Of a DNA stretch of 33,575 bases, positions 1 through 10,400 are shown piece after piece; positions within the stretch are counted from its first letter, which is position 1; each line of letters begins with the position of its first letter. Made by a program: the position numbers and the translations under genes. The notes under the pieces were generated by a model. That model did not search any database and had not been told where the DNA came from. It saw only the letters and a list, made by a program, of their open reading frames with translations. This DNA is from Candidatus Peregrinibacteria bacterium (lineage in GTDB: Bacteria; Patescibacteriota; Gracilibacteria; CAIRYL01; GCA-016699755): positions 1 through 33,575 of the forward strand of contig JANTGK010000014.1 of NCBI GenBank assembly GCA_024762935.1, written 5' to 3'.

Positions 1-1045
1 CAAGCTCTGCTCTCTCTTTTGAACTTGAAAGAAGATCAAGTTCATTTTCATGGTCAGAAATCGGATCACTTCCACGAGGTTTTGTACCAGAAATTGGTCT
101 CAAATGAACCTTGTCTCTCTCTACTCGAATCATCATCTCCGGACTCGCGCCAACGAGTTGCTCATCACCAAAATCAAAATAGAAGAGATAGGGAGCAGGG
201 TTCTTCTCTCGATATACTCGGTATAATCCAAATGAATCACCTGAAAAAGAGCCTCGAAACTCTCGAGAAAAAACAACCTCAAAAAGCTCACCTCTTTTAG
301 CGAGATCTTTTGCAATACAAACCTGCTGCTCAAACTCCTCTTTTTCAGTATCACAGGTGATATCTCCGACAGAAAAATCCTCAAATACTTCTTCTTCATC
401 TGAGAGAAGACTCTTCAGTGACAAAAGAGCCTCATCCCCTTCCTTCTCATTTTTTCGGTAACAAATTATCTCTGACTGCTCCTTTAAAAGGTCAAATCGG
501 ATAAAGGTATCAAAAAGAAAAAACCTAAAATCAGGTGTTTTATTTTCAGGAAGGTTTTCAGGAAGCTCTTCAAACAGCCGTGCAAAGTCATACGAAAAAG
601 CCCCAAAAAGACCAAGAAGAGAGTCTTTGTCTGAAGAGAAATATTCCAATATTTTTCGGAGGATAAGGGTGATGTTTCGCCTCTTTGTTCGCTTATTCTC
701 CGAAAGAAAAGAGGCATCATTTGTAATTTTAAGAACAATTTTTTTATTCGACTGTTCAATAATTTCATCTGCCTCACTCGAAAGACCACTCTCAAGAAGA
801 AAATCAAAAAATCTTCCCCCTCGCTTATTCAGAATAGAAATGACAACAGAATCATCTTTTCCCACTACTTCTAGAACGGGATCTATACCCAAAAGACTCA
901 TTCGTCCGTAAATGGGATTTACTGATCGTGATTCATAAAGAAATGATGGAACTCCTTTTTTCCTAAGGGTGGCAAAGACACCAGCCGCATCCTCTAAAGG
1001 AATATCTGTATGTGATTCGTGGATTTTAAAGGGTGAGGAACTCAT
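1..1045 (-). CDS. trpE: Anthranilate synthase component I (TrpE), N-terminal and central part; continues off the left edge
   Basis: Own reverse-strand translation from ATG at 1045 stays open to base 1: MSSSPFKIHESHTDIPLEDAAGVFATLRKKGVPSFLYESRS...FEVVFSREFRGSFSG...LFYFDFGDEQLVGASPEMMIRVERDKVHLRPISGTKPRGSDPISDHENELDLLSSSKERAEL. The SPEM..RPISGTKPRG and KERAE blocks are chorismate-binding TrpE/PabB motifs. Missing from the ORF track because it is edge-truncated. Confidence 0.92.
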   Translation of the reverse strand, partial: MSSSPFKIHESHTDIPLEDAAGVFATLRKKGVPSFLYESRSVNPIYGRMSLLGIDPVLEVVGKDDSVVISILNKRGGRFFDFLLESGLSSEADEIIEQSNKKIVLKITNDASFLSENKRTKRRNITLILRKILEYFSSDKDSLLGLFGAFSYDFARLFEELPENLPENKTPDFRFFLFDTFIRFDLLKEQSEIICYRKNEKEGDEALLSLKSLLSDEEEVFEDFSVGDITCDTEKEEFEQQVCIAKDLAKRGELFEVVFSREFRGSFSGDSFGLYRVYREKNPAPYLFYFDFGDEQLVGASPEMMIRVERDKVHLRPISGTKPRGSDPISDHENELDLLSSSKERAEL

Positions 1046-1095
1046 GATTGAAATTTTAAATGTTAAATGTGAAAAGAAATTAAAATTTTTAAATA

Positions 1096-1611
1096 TCAAA
1101 AAAGCTGAAAATCAGTGAATATCATATATATTCGTTTGGCAAAAACTATGTTCGCTTCCTGCTCAAGCGTTATCTGCTTCTTTCCATGACACAAATTGTT
1201 TCTAAGTCGCCTAGCGATATGAAATATACCTTTTAAGTGATCTTCTGTCCAAAAATCACTACTCCTATTTTCTGCTATTAGTACATCCTCAACTAGCCCT
1301 CTTCTTGTCAAATTCCGTTCAAAATTAAAATCTAATCCCTCATCAATATATCTATTCAGGTTTATACCTAAGTTTAACGGCCGATTTTTAAAATAAGATA
1401 AAGCATCATCAAGAATATTTCTAGTACACTCTTCTATAGGACGTAATGCTGAGTAATCAATGCGAGCACCATTGGAATACCTTTTATCATAAAGAGCTGC
1501 AACCAGGGTCAACTCTGCAATATCAGAATATAAAGCCTGCAAATTAGAATCATACTCAACTTTTCCTCTAAACCAATCTTCAAAGTTTTCAATGCGGGGC
1601 ATTTTTTTCAT
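1096..1611 (-). CDS. Small HEPN-like protein with RNxxxH motif (candidate RNase/toxin-like or RNA-binding)
   Basis: 171-aa ORF; mostly helical-looking sequence with C-terminal IARRLRNNLCHGKK, an R-x4-H motif in the RNxxxH form typical of HEPN domains. Lies between a TrpR-family gene and trpE on the same strand. Confidence 0.6.
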   Translation of the reverse strand: MKKMPRIENFEDWFRGKVEYDSNLQALYSDIAELTLVAALYDKRYSNGARIDYSALRPIEECTRNILDDALSYFKNRPLNLGINLNRYIDEGLDFNFERNLTRRGLVEDVLIAENRSSDFWTEDHLKGIFHIARRLRNNLCHGKKQITLEQEANIVFAKRIYMIFTDFQLF

Positions 1612-1617
1612 TAAAAT

Positions 1618-1911
1618 TTAAAATTTTTCACCGACTCTTTGAAACAGTTTCTGAAAAATCCCGTTCCCAAACTTTAATTCACGACTTCCTCGCGAAACAG
1701 TCGCTAAGCTCGCCCCAGTAGAACTGGAGACATCACGTTGCGTTTTTCCAGACAGAATGCCATGAATAATATTCACCCTCTCAGCAAGGGTCTCGCATTC
1801 AGCTGGTGTAAAAAGTGCCGAAAGGAGTTCTTGTAACTCTCTTTCACCCCGAACCTCTTGAAAGAGACGAAGAAGAAGTTTTTCCTTAGATTTTTGAAAT
1901 GTTGTTTTCAT
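1618..1911 (-). CDS. trpR: TrpR-family (TrpR/YerC/YecD) DNA-binding repressor
   Basis: 97 aa; LFTPAECETLAERVNIIHGILSGKTQRDVSSSTGASLATVSRGSRELKFGNG resembles the Trp repressor HTH (LTPxExxxLxxRVxIxxxLLxGxxxQRE...GAxxATxxRGSxxLK). Upstream of trpE on the same strand. Confidence 0.85.
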   Translation of the reverse strand: MKTTFQKSKEKLLLRLFQEVRGERELQELLSALFTPAECETLAERVNIIHGILSGKTQRDVSSSTGASLATVSRGSRELKFGNGIFQKLFQRVGEKF

Positions 1912-2124
1912 GTACTAAAACAATAGAATTTTTCTCTAAGAAATGTCAAATGTTTTTTCATCGAAAAACATCAATACCTACAAAAAGCTCACGAATTTAT
2001 TTTCAGCCCACATTGCAAAAGCAAAAAACTCCACTGTGTTTTCTTTCATCCTTCTTCTGTAATCCTTCTTCTTTCTTCTGTACTCTTTAAGTATTCTCGT
2101 TTTGTATATTTCTCAAATCAGGCC

Positions 2125-3186
2125 ATGTCAGAAGATAAACACCAGAGAGAGTATATGTCTCGTGCCCTTACCCTTGCCAAAAGAGGTCTTGGATTCACCT
2201 CTCCAAACCCCATGGTCGGTGCTGTTCTCGTAAAAAATGAAGAAATTATTGGAGAAGGGTTTCATAAACAATTTGGAGGAGCGCATGCAGAAGTACATGC
2301 CATTGCTGATGCAGAATCAAAAGGCTTCTCTGCTAAAGGTGCGGCCATGTATGTCACTCTTGAACCATGTGCACATCAGGGAAAAACCCCTTCGTGTGCA
2401 GAACTCCTCATACAAAAAAAAATAAGAGAAGTTCATATTGCTTCGCTTGACCCAAACCCACAAGCTGCCGGTGGAAAAGAAAAGTTGAAATCTGCTGGAA
2501 TACAGGTCAGTACAGGTATACTCAGAAAAGAAGCCGAAAAAGTAAATCGTTTCTTTTTTCATTTTCACAGGAAAAAACGACCATTTTTTCTCGGAAAATC
2601 TGCCATTTCCCGTAATGGGTATGTAGCAAAAGCGCAAGGAGAAAAAACACAAATATCAGGCCCTCAAGCACAGCGATTCGTACATTTCCTCCGACAAGAA
2701 TGTGATGCCATTTTGATTGGAGCAGAAACAGCAATTACTGATAATCCCGAACTTTCTGTCCGTTTTAGAAAACATTGTCGAGACCCATTACGTATTCTTC
2801 TCGATCCAAAAAGGAGAATTCCTCCCTCTGCAAAAGTTTTTCGGGATGAAAACTATCTTCATGTTACGCAAGAAACAAACAGTAAATTGAATAAAAATAG
2901 TATTCAATTAAAAACAGATACCGCAGGAGTATTTGATCTTCATCAACTTGCTGAAACCCTTTTTCAAAAACATATTTTGAGTATTCTCGTAGAGGGTGGA
3001 CCAAAAACACTCCATTCATTCCTCTCATCAAATCTCTTAGATGAGTTTATCCTCATACAATCGAAAAATAACCTCCCTGATTCTGGCGTTCCTCTCTTTC
3101 CTCATGGTTTCCCCAAATCATTCCACCTCCAAGCAGAACAGAAAATAGGAACCGACACTATATATCAGCAGAGTTTTATTCACTAG
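2125..3186 (+). CDS. ribD: Bifunctional riboflavin biosynthesis deaminase/reductase RibD
   Basis: 353 aa; MSRALTLAKRGLGFTSPNPMVGAVLV, HAEVHAI, TLEPCAHQGKTPSCAE, DPNP..GGKEKLKSAGI deaminase motifs, then a C-terminal reductase domain (DAILIGAETAITDNPELSVR, LVEGGPKTLHSF). Confidence 0.95.
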   Translation: MSEDKHQREYMSRALTLAKRGLGFTSPNPMVGAVLVKNEEIIGEGFHKQFGGAHAEVHAIADAESKGFSAKGAAMYVTLEPCAHQGKTPSCAELLIQKKIREVHIASLDPNPQAAGGKEKLKSAGIQVSTGILRKEAEKVNRFFFHFHRKKRPFFLGKSAISRNGYVAKAQGEKTQISGPQAQRFVHFLRQECDAILIGAETAITDNPELSVRFRKHCRDPLRILLDPKRRIPPSAKVFRDENYLHVTQETNSKLNKNSIQLKTDTAGVFDLHQLAETLFQKHILSILVEGGPKTLHSFLSSNLLDEFILIQSKNNLPDSGVPLFPHGFPKSFHLQAEQKIGTDTIYQQSFIH

Positions 3187-3272
3187 TTTTTCCCATTCAA
3201 AATTTTTTTTCGTATTCTTCCATTTTATGCTCCCTTCTCTCTTCAATATTCTTCATTCGATATTCTCCCTTC

Positions 3273-4520
3273 TTACTGACAACTCGACATTGCCCCACAC
3301 ACATCATCCATTGCAGCATTCTTCACCTCGAGATCTTGATTTACTTTTTCAAAAAGCTGAAGAAGAGGTATGACATCCTGATCAAATATAGTAGAAATCT
3401 CCCCATCAACACTACTGGCCAGTGTCTCTCTCATATTTTTTTCCACTACAAATGAAACAGCAGATTCATACTCCTCTTCATATGTGGTAACCATACGAAG
3501 AACCTCATCTTTTGTCATCGGAACACCTTCTTCCTGAGCATCTTTGAGATTTTTTTTTGGGCTTAGTGTTAATTCTTTTCTCTGCGCATTTTGTTTATCT
3601 TGTCGCATCAATTCTGCAAGATCTTTAAAAGTATAAAAGGTCCCAAGGGAAGGGGTGGTTTGATCGTATGTATCTTCTTTTGGATACTCAATATTGACAT
3701 CTATCCATCCCTGAAGAAGATTACGAGGTTGTTTCCCCGAGGAGTATTCTTTTATTAATGCCCTTCCAGAATTAAATTTTTCACTCAAGTTTGACATACT
3801 TTTTTGAAATTCCTTGATCTCTTCAATGGTCGCCCAAAGATGCTGAACTTCTTCCTTCAACTGATAAAATCCCAAATTGTATGGACTTAAACATGCACTT
3901 GAATTTTGATATGATCGACTATATATCGTCAAATTTCGAAGCTCAGAAGGAATATCTTTTTTTTCTCCCTTCTCTCCCCCAAACTCCTGAATCATTTCAG
4001 ATTCAAAGCGTTTTTGATTTGCTTTCCATGTTTTTTCATCACCAGTACCATACTTCTGCAATGCCTTTCGAAAGAAAAAGAGATGATTATTGAGAGCTTC
4101 AGCATCAGCAAGGAGACCTTCTTTTGTACTCGCACCTTCCAGAGGAAGGGATCTTGTATCTAAATGAGCAATAATTTTAAGAATACGCCCTACTCGATTT
4201 TCTATCTTGTTTACATCTTCAATAAGACACGCATTTTTCTGTTGTGTCAGCGTGTCGTATGTTTGTGAAAAGTCACCCATACCCAATTGTAATCGAGCAG
4301 AAAATTCAGGTCTCCAGCTCCGATACAAAAAACAGGTGGCGTCTTTTCTTTCACAGGTATCTGCAATCTGACCCAGTTGATTGAAGCCATCCTGAAGAGT
4401 TCCTATTTCTTGATCAGCCCATTTCAAAATAGTATCAATAGCTTTTTCTTTAGCTGCATATGTCCCTGAAGGAAAAAGAAGAAAAAATGCCGAAAGAATA
4501 AAAATATATTTTTTCATCAT
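3273..4520 (-). CDS. Predicted secreted protein of unknown function; last gene of the giant-protein operon
   Basis: ORF track begins at 4562, but ATG at 4520 gives signal peptide MMKKYIFILSAFFLLFPSGTYA and an ATGA overlap with the preceding gene. Several Cys (CERKDATC, CLIED, C-terminal CGAMSSCQ). Confidence 0.75.
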   Translation of the reverse strand: MMKKYIFILSAFFLLFPSGTYAAKEKAIDTILKWADQEIGTLQDGFNQLGQIADTCERKDATCFLYRSWRPEFSARLQLGMGDFSQTYDTLTQQKNACLIEDVNKIENRVGRILKIIAHLDTRSLPLEGASTKEGLLADAEALNNHLFFFRKALQKYGTGDEKTWKANQKRFESEMIQEFGGEKGEKKDIPSELRNLTIYSRSYQNSSACLSPYNLGFYQLKEEVQHLWATIEEIKEFQKSMSNLSEKFNSGRALIKEYSSGKQPRNLLQGWIDVNIEYPKEDTYDQTTPSLGTFYTFKDLAELMRQDKQNAQRKELTLSPKKNLKDAQEEGVPMTKDEVLRMVTTYEEEYESAVSFVVEKNMRETLASSVDGEISTIFDQDVIPLLQLFEKVNQDLEVKNAAMDDVCGAMSSCQ

Positions 4521-5944
4521 TGACTTCCCTTTACAGAACAATCCATTTTTAATGACCCACATGGAAGTTTCGCTTCACGTATTTTGCAGAGATTTACACT
4601 CATAACACGTTTTTCAAACCCCTGGATTTCTTTCCAAAGACCATTGAGGAGGCCTGGTGCTTTTTGATAAAATTCTACTTTTATATTTCGAATCATTTCC
4701 ATTCGAGCAGTAAAATCTTCTGTTCGTTTTTTTTCTAAACGTGCCATAGCCTCATCAGCACAAGTAGATGCCCCTCCAAGCTTGAGACCAGCAGAAGACC
4801 GACTCTGTAAAAGTGAACAATCTGAAAAATATGATACGAGTCCATCTTCACTCTTACAATCAACTGCTCCACCACAAGCATCAAAAAGGTCTCTTCGAAC
4901 ATAATTGAGTTCTTTCCAAATTTCTCCAGTTTTTTCATCTATTAACGGTAAAACTTTTTCAGATTGCTGTTTTCCTTCTGCCTGAGATGTATCAAGCTCT
5001 TTTTCCTGACGATGAGGGGCTTCAAAATCTGAGAGAACTGGTGGTGGTCGAGAAGCAATAGTAAGATTTGATTTTAAGAGCTGATCAAAATTAAAAAGTT
5101 GAGACCAAAAATATGGCTGTGTTGAATTAAGTGTTGGAGTAAGTTGAGGAGAATCATTCATATAATTGGAAACATTCTCGAGTTCAATAATAAAATTTTC
5201 TATAGAAGCTTCTGATGAACTCCGACTAACACTGGCTCTTCCAGGGACAGCTGTTACCTTGACGCAAGCAAAATCAGTACAAAATTTTGGAAGACAAACA
5301 AGGCCTCCATAAAGAGATGTTTCTCCGGAATCACACCCACCAGTAGCTTGAAAAGGAAGTTCATCTTGCGGAAGATGAAAATCACTATCAGCAAGGGAAA
5401 AAGATTTTCGAACCCCTTTATTTACCGTTGGAACAGAAGTAAGACCTTCTCTTTCAGCTTTTTTCCCAAAAAACTGACGATCAATCATATGGATATCTGC
5501 ATAAATATCAAAATCCTCTGATCCATCGAGCTGACCATCCCACCATCGAGAAAAAGAAGTGGATTTCTCAGATTCGATAATCTCTTCACGGACAAACTCC
5601 CTCTCATGATTCCACATCCAGTTCAATCCCCGAATACACTCTTCAAGTTGCGATCTTGTAATAGGGGCTCCCTTTTCTGATGTATATTGACAAACATCAA
5701 GAAACGAAGAATCATCATGAGGAGAGGTTTTTTCACCCCGAAAGGAGCCTTCTTCTCGAAACAAAAGAACATCTTCTGGATCTGCGTTTAAAATCGCTGC
5801 CACACGCTCTGCTGTTGTCTCATCAATTGTATTTGAAATTCGGTCATACGTTTTTGTGAAAAATGAATCATCTGCCGCCTCCGCGGAAGGAAGTAACAAA
5901 ATACTCACGAAAAGAATGCCAACAATAGAAACATATATATTCAT
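4517..5944 (-). CDS. Predicted secreted Cys-containing protein of unknown function
   Basis: 475 aa with signal peptide MNIYVSIVGILFVSILLLPSAEA; Cys clusters CLPKFCTDFAC, CGGAVDC, CKIREAKLPCGSLKMDC; ATGA overlap (5941-5944) with the preceding ORF. Confidence 0.8.
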   Translation of the reverse strand: MNIYVSIVGILFVSILLLPSAEAADDSFFTKTYDRISNTIDETTAERVAAILNADPEDVLLFREEGSFRGEKTSPHDDSSFLDVCQYTSEKGAPITRSQLEECIRGLNWMWNHEREFVREEIIESEKSTSFSRWWDGQLDGSEDFDIYADIHMIDRQFFGKKAEREGLTSVPTVNKGVRKSFSLADSDFHLPQDELPFQATGGCDSGETSLYGGLVCLPKFCTDFACVKVTAVPGRASVSRSSSEASIENFIIELENVSNYMNDSPQLTPTLNSTQPYFWSQLFNFDQLLKSNLTIASRPPPVLSDFEAPHRQEKELDTSQAEGKQQSEKVLPLIDEKTGEIWKELNYVRRDLFDACGGAVDCKSEDGLVSYFSDCSLLQSRSSAGLKLGGASTCADEAMARLEKKRTEDFTARMEMIRNIKVEFYQKAPGLLNGLWKEIQGFEKRVMSVNLCKIREAKLPCGSLKMDCSVKGSQ

Positions 5945-6744
5945 TGTGATTGGGCAGCATTTATGAATGCTGCTGGATATTTTGAATAGATGTCGAGGAA
6001 CTCAATAAAAAGTTCTCGCTGATCTGTAATTTTTTCGTTTAAACACTCAATTCGCTTATGGAGTGGCCAAACATTTGTTGCCTCACTGACTTGTGTCAAA
6101 GCAATTTCCAGAGAAAGAGAAAGGTTATTTAAAATCTCCTGTGCATTGTGTCGAAACTCCTTCTCACAAGAATCTTGAGAACCCCGCATCACTGGAAAAG
6201 GGCGAGTACACTGAAGGGTCCCAGTGGTAATCATCTCCTGAAGGGCGCAACCGATTTTATGAAACTCCTCCCACTGCTGCCGAGAAAAGGTTAAATAATC
6301 ATCGATTTTTTGATCCTGAAGTGCAGACGGGGTATCTATTTTCACTAAATCACAACCAAAGGAATCTTCTTCAAAAAGTTCCATACGATCTTGGAAGGCG
6401 GTATCCATATTCGAGAGAAATTCCTTCACCGCTTCGTCTGGGTCATAACGCCCCTCATCTTTTTGAGCAAGAAGAAGATATGTATTTACTGGTGCATGAT
6501 CTTCATCACCCTTTCCATCTTTCCCCCAATTGATAACGTCGCAAGAAGGACCCTCTTGAAAATCATCAGCAAGGATCTCATATTCAGGAGACTGAGATTT
6601 TTTTCCTCCCCATATATTTGACTGTGGCTGCATTACCGCTGATTTTTCCTGCTGCTCATGAATTTTTTCTGAAACATACATACCTACTGGCGCTGCCAGA
6701 AAGAAAAAGAAAAAAGCCGTCAACAGAATCATACTCTTTGACAT
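5941..6744 (-). CDS. Predicted membrane-anchored or secreted protein of unknown function
   Basis: ORF track starts at 6768; ATG at 6744 (MSKSMILLTAFFFFFLAAPVGMYV) gives a TGATG stop/start overlap with the preceding gene and a hydrophobic N-terminal segment. About six Cys. Confidence 0.72.
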   Translation of the reverse strand: MSKSMILLTAFFFFFLAAPVGMYVSEKIHEQQEKSAVMQPQSNIWGGKKSQSPEYEILADDFQEGPSCDVINWGKDGKGDEDHAPVNTYLLLAQKDEGRYDPDEAVKEFLSNMDTAFQDRMELFEEDSFGCDLVKIDTPSALQDQKIDDYLTFSRQQWEEFHKIGCALQEMITTGTLQCTRPFPVMRGSQDSCEKEFRHNAQEILNNLSLSLEIALTQVSEATNVWPLHKRIECLNEKITDQRELFIEFLDIYSKYPAAFINAAQSQ

Positions 6745-7490
6745 CAATCGGTGGAGGAAAGGGTACACAGCATTCCAAAATTTGTATTTGCTGTTGTTGC
6801 AAATTGTTGAGCGCTATCGGCAAGAGCTTGAATATTCATTCGAACAACTAGTACCTTTTGGGCAAAGTAGCCAGTAATTTTCCGGGTAACATCTTTCCAT
6901 ATGAGATTTCGTATGGTTCGGTCAAAAATTTGAGCATTAAGCTCGAGATGCTGAGTACAAAATTTATACATTATATCTTTCTCTGACTTCTGTTCTGATA
7001 CACCTGATGAACCTTCCTCTGAATACGAAGAAGAAAATCGACACTGATGTCTGATGTCTGTCAGCGATGCTGCCCCATTGGGAAGTTTCTCAAATATGTC
7101 TAAAAATGTTGTGTTTCGAGAACATGCTGCCAATGGCCCAGGAAATGAACCTCCAAGTGCTGTCTGTGGTGAAATGAGATCCTGTACATGTTGTGCATCT
7201 GCTCCAGACTCGACCATCTTACAAACAGCCCCTAAAAGGCATCTGTTTTTCAGAGAAAGAGCACGGAACCCACTCCACATATCCCCTGGTGCAATATCAT
7301 TTTGAGTGAGAAACACTGACACTTCATTTTTTACCATATATTCCGTTACCGCATCAAAAGCAGTACTCCAAGATTTTTCACACATACAAATTTTTTCATT
7401 TTCTGCACATTTCATTTCAGCAGAAACGGACGAGAAACTCCCAAACAGAACAAAGGAGAAAAGGCCGATGGAAAAAAGAAAATATTTCAT
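6744..7490 (-). CDS. Predicted secreted Cys-rich protein of unknown function
   Basis: 248 aa; signal peptide MKYFLFSIGLFSFVLFGSFSSVSA followed by CAENEKICMCEKSW; ATGA overlap (7487-7490) with the giant ORF. Confidence 0.8.
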   Translation of the reverse strand: MKYFLFSIGLFSFVLFGSFSSVSAEMKCAENEKICMCEKSWSTAFDAVTEYMVKNEVSVFLTQNDIAPGDMWSGFRALSLKNRCLLGAVCKMVESGADAQHVQDLISPQTALGGSFPGPLAACSRNTTFLDIFEKLPNGAASLTDIRHQCRFSSSYSEEGSSGVSEQKSEKDIMYKFCTQHLELNAQIFDRTIRNLIWKDVTRKITGYFAQKVLVVRMNIQALADSAQQFATTANTNFGMLCTLSSTD

Positions 7491-10400
7491 TGAGAGAAAG
7501 TAAGATCTTCTGGAACGACGATAAGTTCACTCTGGGCGAATACTTCTGAATCATCCTCTGAAGTAATCGCAGTAAAAAGGGTGTCTCCTGGTCGAATATC
7601 AGCAAGAAAATCAAGTAGTGATTTTGGACTATCAGAGTATCCAGGAGTGAGATAAATACCACTCGGAAGATCTATAAATTGTACTTCAAAATCAAACTCA
7701 GGACAACCATCTTCATCATCTATTCCATCAAGGTCTTCTGGCACCTCTGGACAAAGGTCAAAAGACTGATGATCTCCCATAATCTTCTGCTTCATATCCT
7801 CAAAGAAACGACTCACTTGGTAGGACTCAAGGGAGTGAAATCGAGAATATGAAAAAACTTTTTTTAGAAAAGAAGAGCTTTCTCTCCAAAAAAAATGTTG
7901 AAATCGAGACATTTTCCGAGACGAAGATTCTTTTGGGAGAGGAAGAAAAGGTTTTGGAGAATAGAATTTTCTCTGAGGTATTTTATCAGAAATCATAAAC
8001 ATCTGATTTGAAGAAGAGCGGACAACAAAATCAAATTGAACTGTCCCATATGCATCGACGAGCTCTAAAACAAGTGGGTCATCGTAGTTGTCAGAATTCT
8101 TTGCTCGAAAAGTAAAGGATTTATCTATAATCTTTGGTTCTCCAAAAACTGAAAAGAGAGCAATAATCGTATCACCTGAAAATACAGCAGCACCACCAGG
8201 AAAATCAGGTGCATCTCCCGGAATATTTCCTATCTCATACTCATTATCAGATATACGATCAGAAAGATATACTCCATTTGAAAAATGACTCGCCCTCTGT
8301 GGTGTGATTTCATCAGAAACAATGAGGGCATCACTATTTCCATCAGCAATTTGAATGACCTCTGCTAATACTCTTCCGGTCTCAGTATATGTAATAGCCG
8401 CTTTCCCAGAGTTTGTTGAAATGAGTGAAACAGCATCTGAAACAAGATGTATTTTTCCATTGGAAGCATCAATTCGCGCTAAAAGATTCCCAATGCGATC
8501 TCGTAATTCTGCCCCAAGGACACCTGATAAATCAGCAATGGTATAGTCACCAAATTCATCCGTTACATATTTCCCTGCATCATTTGATGAAGCACTAGTG
8601 AGTTTCTTTAATTTTCCCATACGTTCACGAAGAAGAATAAAAGGAACCCCCGGAATACGAGGTGTTGTATGACCAGTAACAATCCCCTGAGAGAGTTTTT
8701 TAGTATCAATGACAATCTCAGGTGATGTAACGGTGACATGAATTTCCTTTTCAGTGAAATTCCCAGAAGAATCTGTCGCTCTTACAGAAATAATATGTTC
8801 ACCAGGAGTAGTGGGGACATAGTGAGCACCTTCTCCTTGAAAATCTGGTATACCATCGCCATTAACATCCCATTCTACTGTAACAGGTTTTTTCATTCCT
8901 TCTTCTTTTACAGGAGGAAAAATACTGGAAACATCTGTATTCTTCTTTTTTTTCAGTTCATCAATGTTTTGTATTGAAGAAGAGTCACTGGAAGGAGTTT
9001 TTTCAGGAAAAAGGTGATCTGTTGGTGTCGTTTCCTCTGGAAGAGAGTTCATTTGAACAGTGGCTTCCTCATCAAGAGATTGTGGGAGAAGAATGTCTGA
9101 ACCTCCATCATTTCCCCCAAGATCAATAACGGGGACCGTCAAATCAATACCTTCAAAAAGAAACTTTTCCTGATCAAGAGTACCCATAATAAGGGGGGCA
9201 AAGAGATCCTGAGTGGATTCCAAAATACCCATACGTATTTCTGAACCGGTAGAAAGACCTCCTGGCCGAATCTCATATACTCGAATGTACCATTGTTTTT
9301 CTGGTGGAAGAGAAAATCGCTCATATTCCTTTGTCAGTTCCCTCACCATAATATTTCCAGTAAAAGTATGGTCTTCCACAGTTACCGTCCTGTTTGGCAC
9401 ATAATATTTCCCATTGTTCTCTTCAGGAATATATCGTGATGGCAAAAGAAGAACCTGATACTCTTCCCCCACCATTTCCTGAGATTCCTCCAGAAAATAG
9501 TCTTCTTGATGATCTCGAGCATCAATGAGGATTCCCAGAAGTTCACTGTCAAAATGAGCAGAATAACGGACTCGAACATCTGAAGACCGAGAACGAACAT
9601 GCACATTTTTTACTGCTGGTGCCAGTGGAACAAATTGAGAATACTTTCCAATCTCAGGAGGAGTATTGAGTGAATACATAGGAGAAGATTCAGTGAAATT
9701 CTCCTTTATAAAAATACTGTACCGATTTGAAACAATCATCTCTTCATCACCATCACCGTCAAGATCTCCCATAATGGTCGATTGAAGCTGACGCGTAAAT
9801 TCATCACTTGAAATAAGCTTTTTCCCGGTAAGAGAACCATCTTCATTGGTACACTGAGCATACATTCCATCTTGACGAGAGCTCCCCCCCGAAGAAGATT
9901 TTGCGAAAACAGAATAAGCATTCGGCACAATCTCCGGAGAAACAGGCTCCTCTTGAGAGGAATCATCTGGCATTTCAAAAGGAATAAGTTCAGAAAGGTT
10001 CATTTGTATATCAGTATCGTAGACCTGAGCTGCCAATACAGAATCAGCAACATATTCTCCTTTTATTTTTGTAAAATCTCTTGATGCCAGGAGTGTTTTT
10101 CCTTCTTGGATTAATTCGTGTTGAAGGGCTACCACTTTTTTTCGAAGATCCATAAGCTTTTCAGCAGCTGCAAATTGATCAGGAAGGTGTATGGGGGCTT
10201 TCCCCATACGACGACGAATTTCTGCTGGTGTGTACATCTTTTGCTGAGGGGAAATGATTTGTTCTAACACCGTTGTAAAGTTGCTACGAAAACGAGCATA
10301 TGTATCTCTATTCTCCCGTGAAACATGTGAAAAGATATCTTCAAGATCAACATCCTGTTCTTGGCCGGTATGAGCACCTCCCCCATATTCTCTGAGCCCC

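Noticed and set aside
133-911. Short ORFs near the left edge (88, 107 and 94 aa)
   Set aside because: Overlap the better-supported edge-truncated trpE frame.
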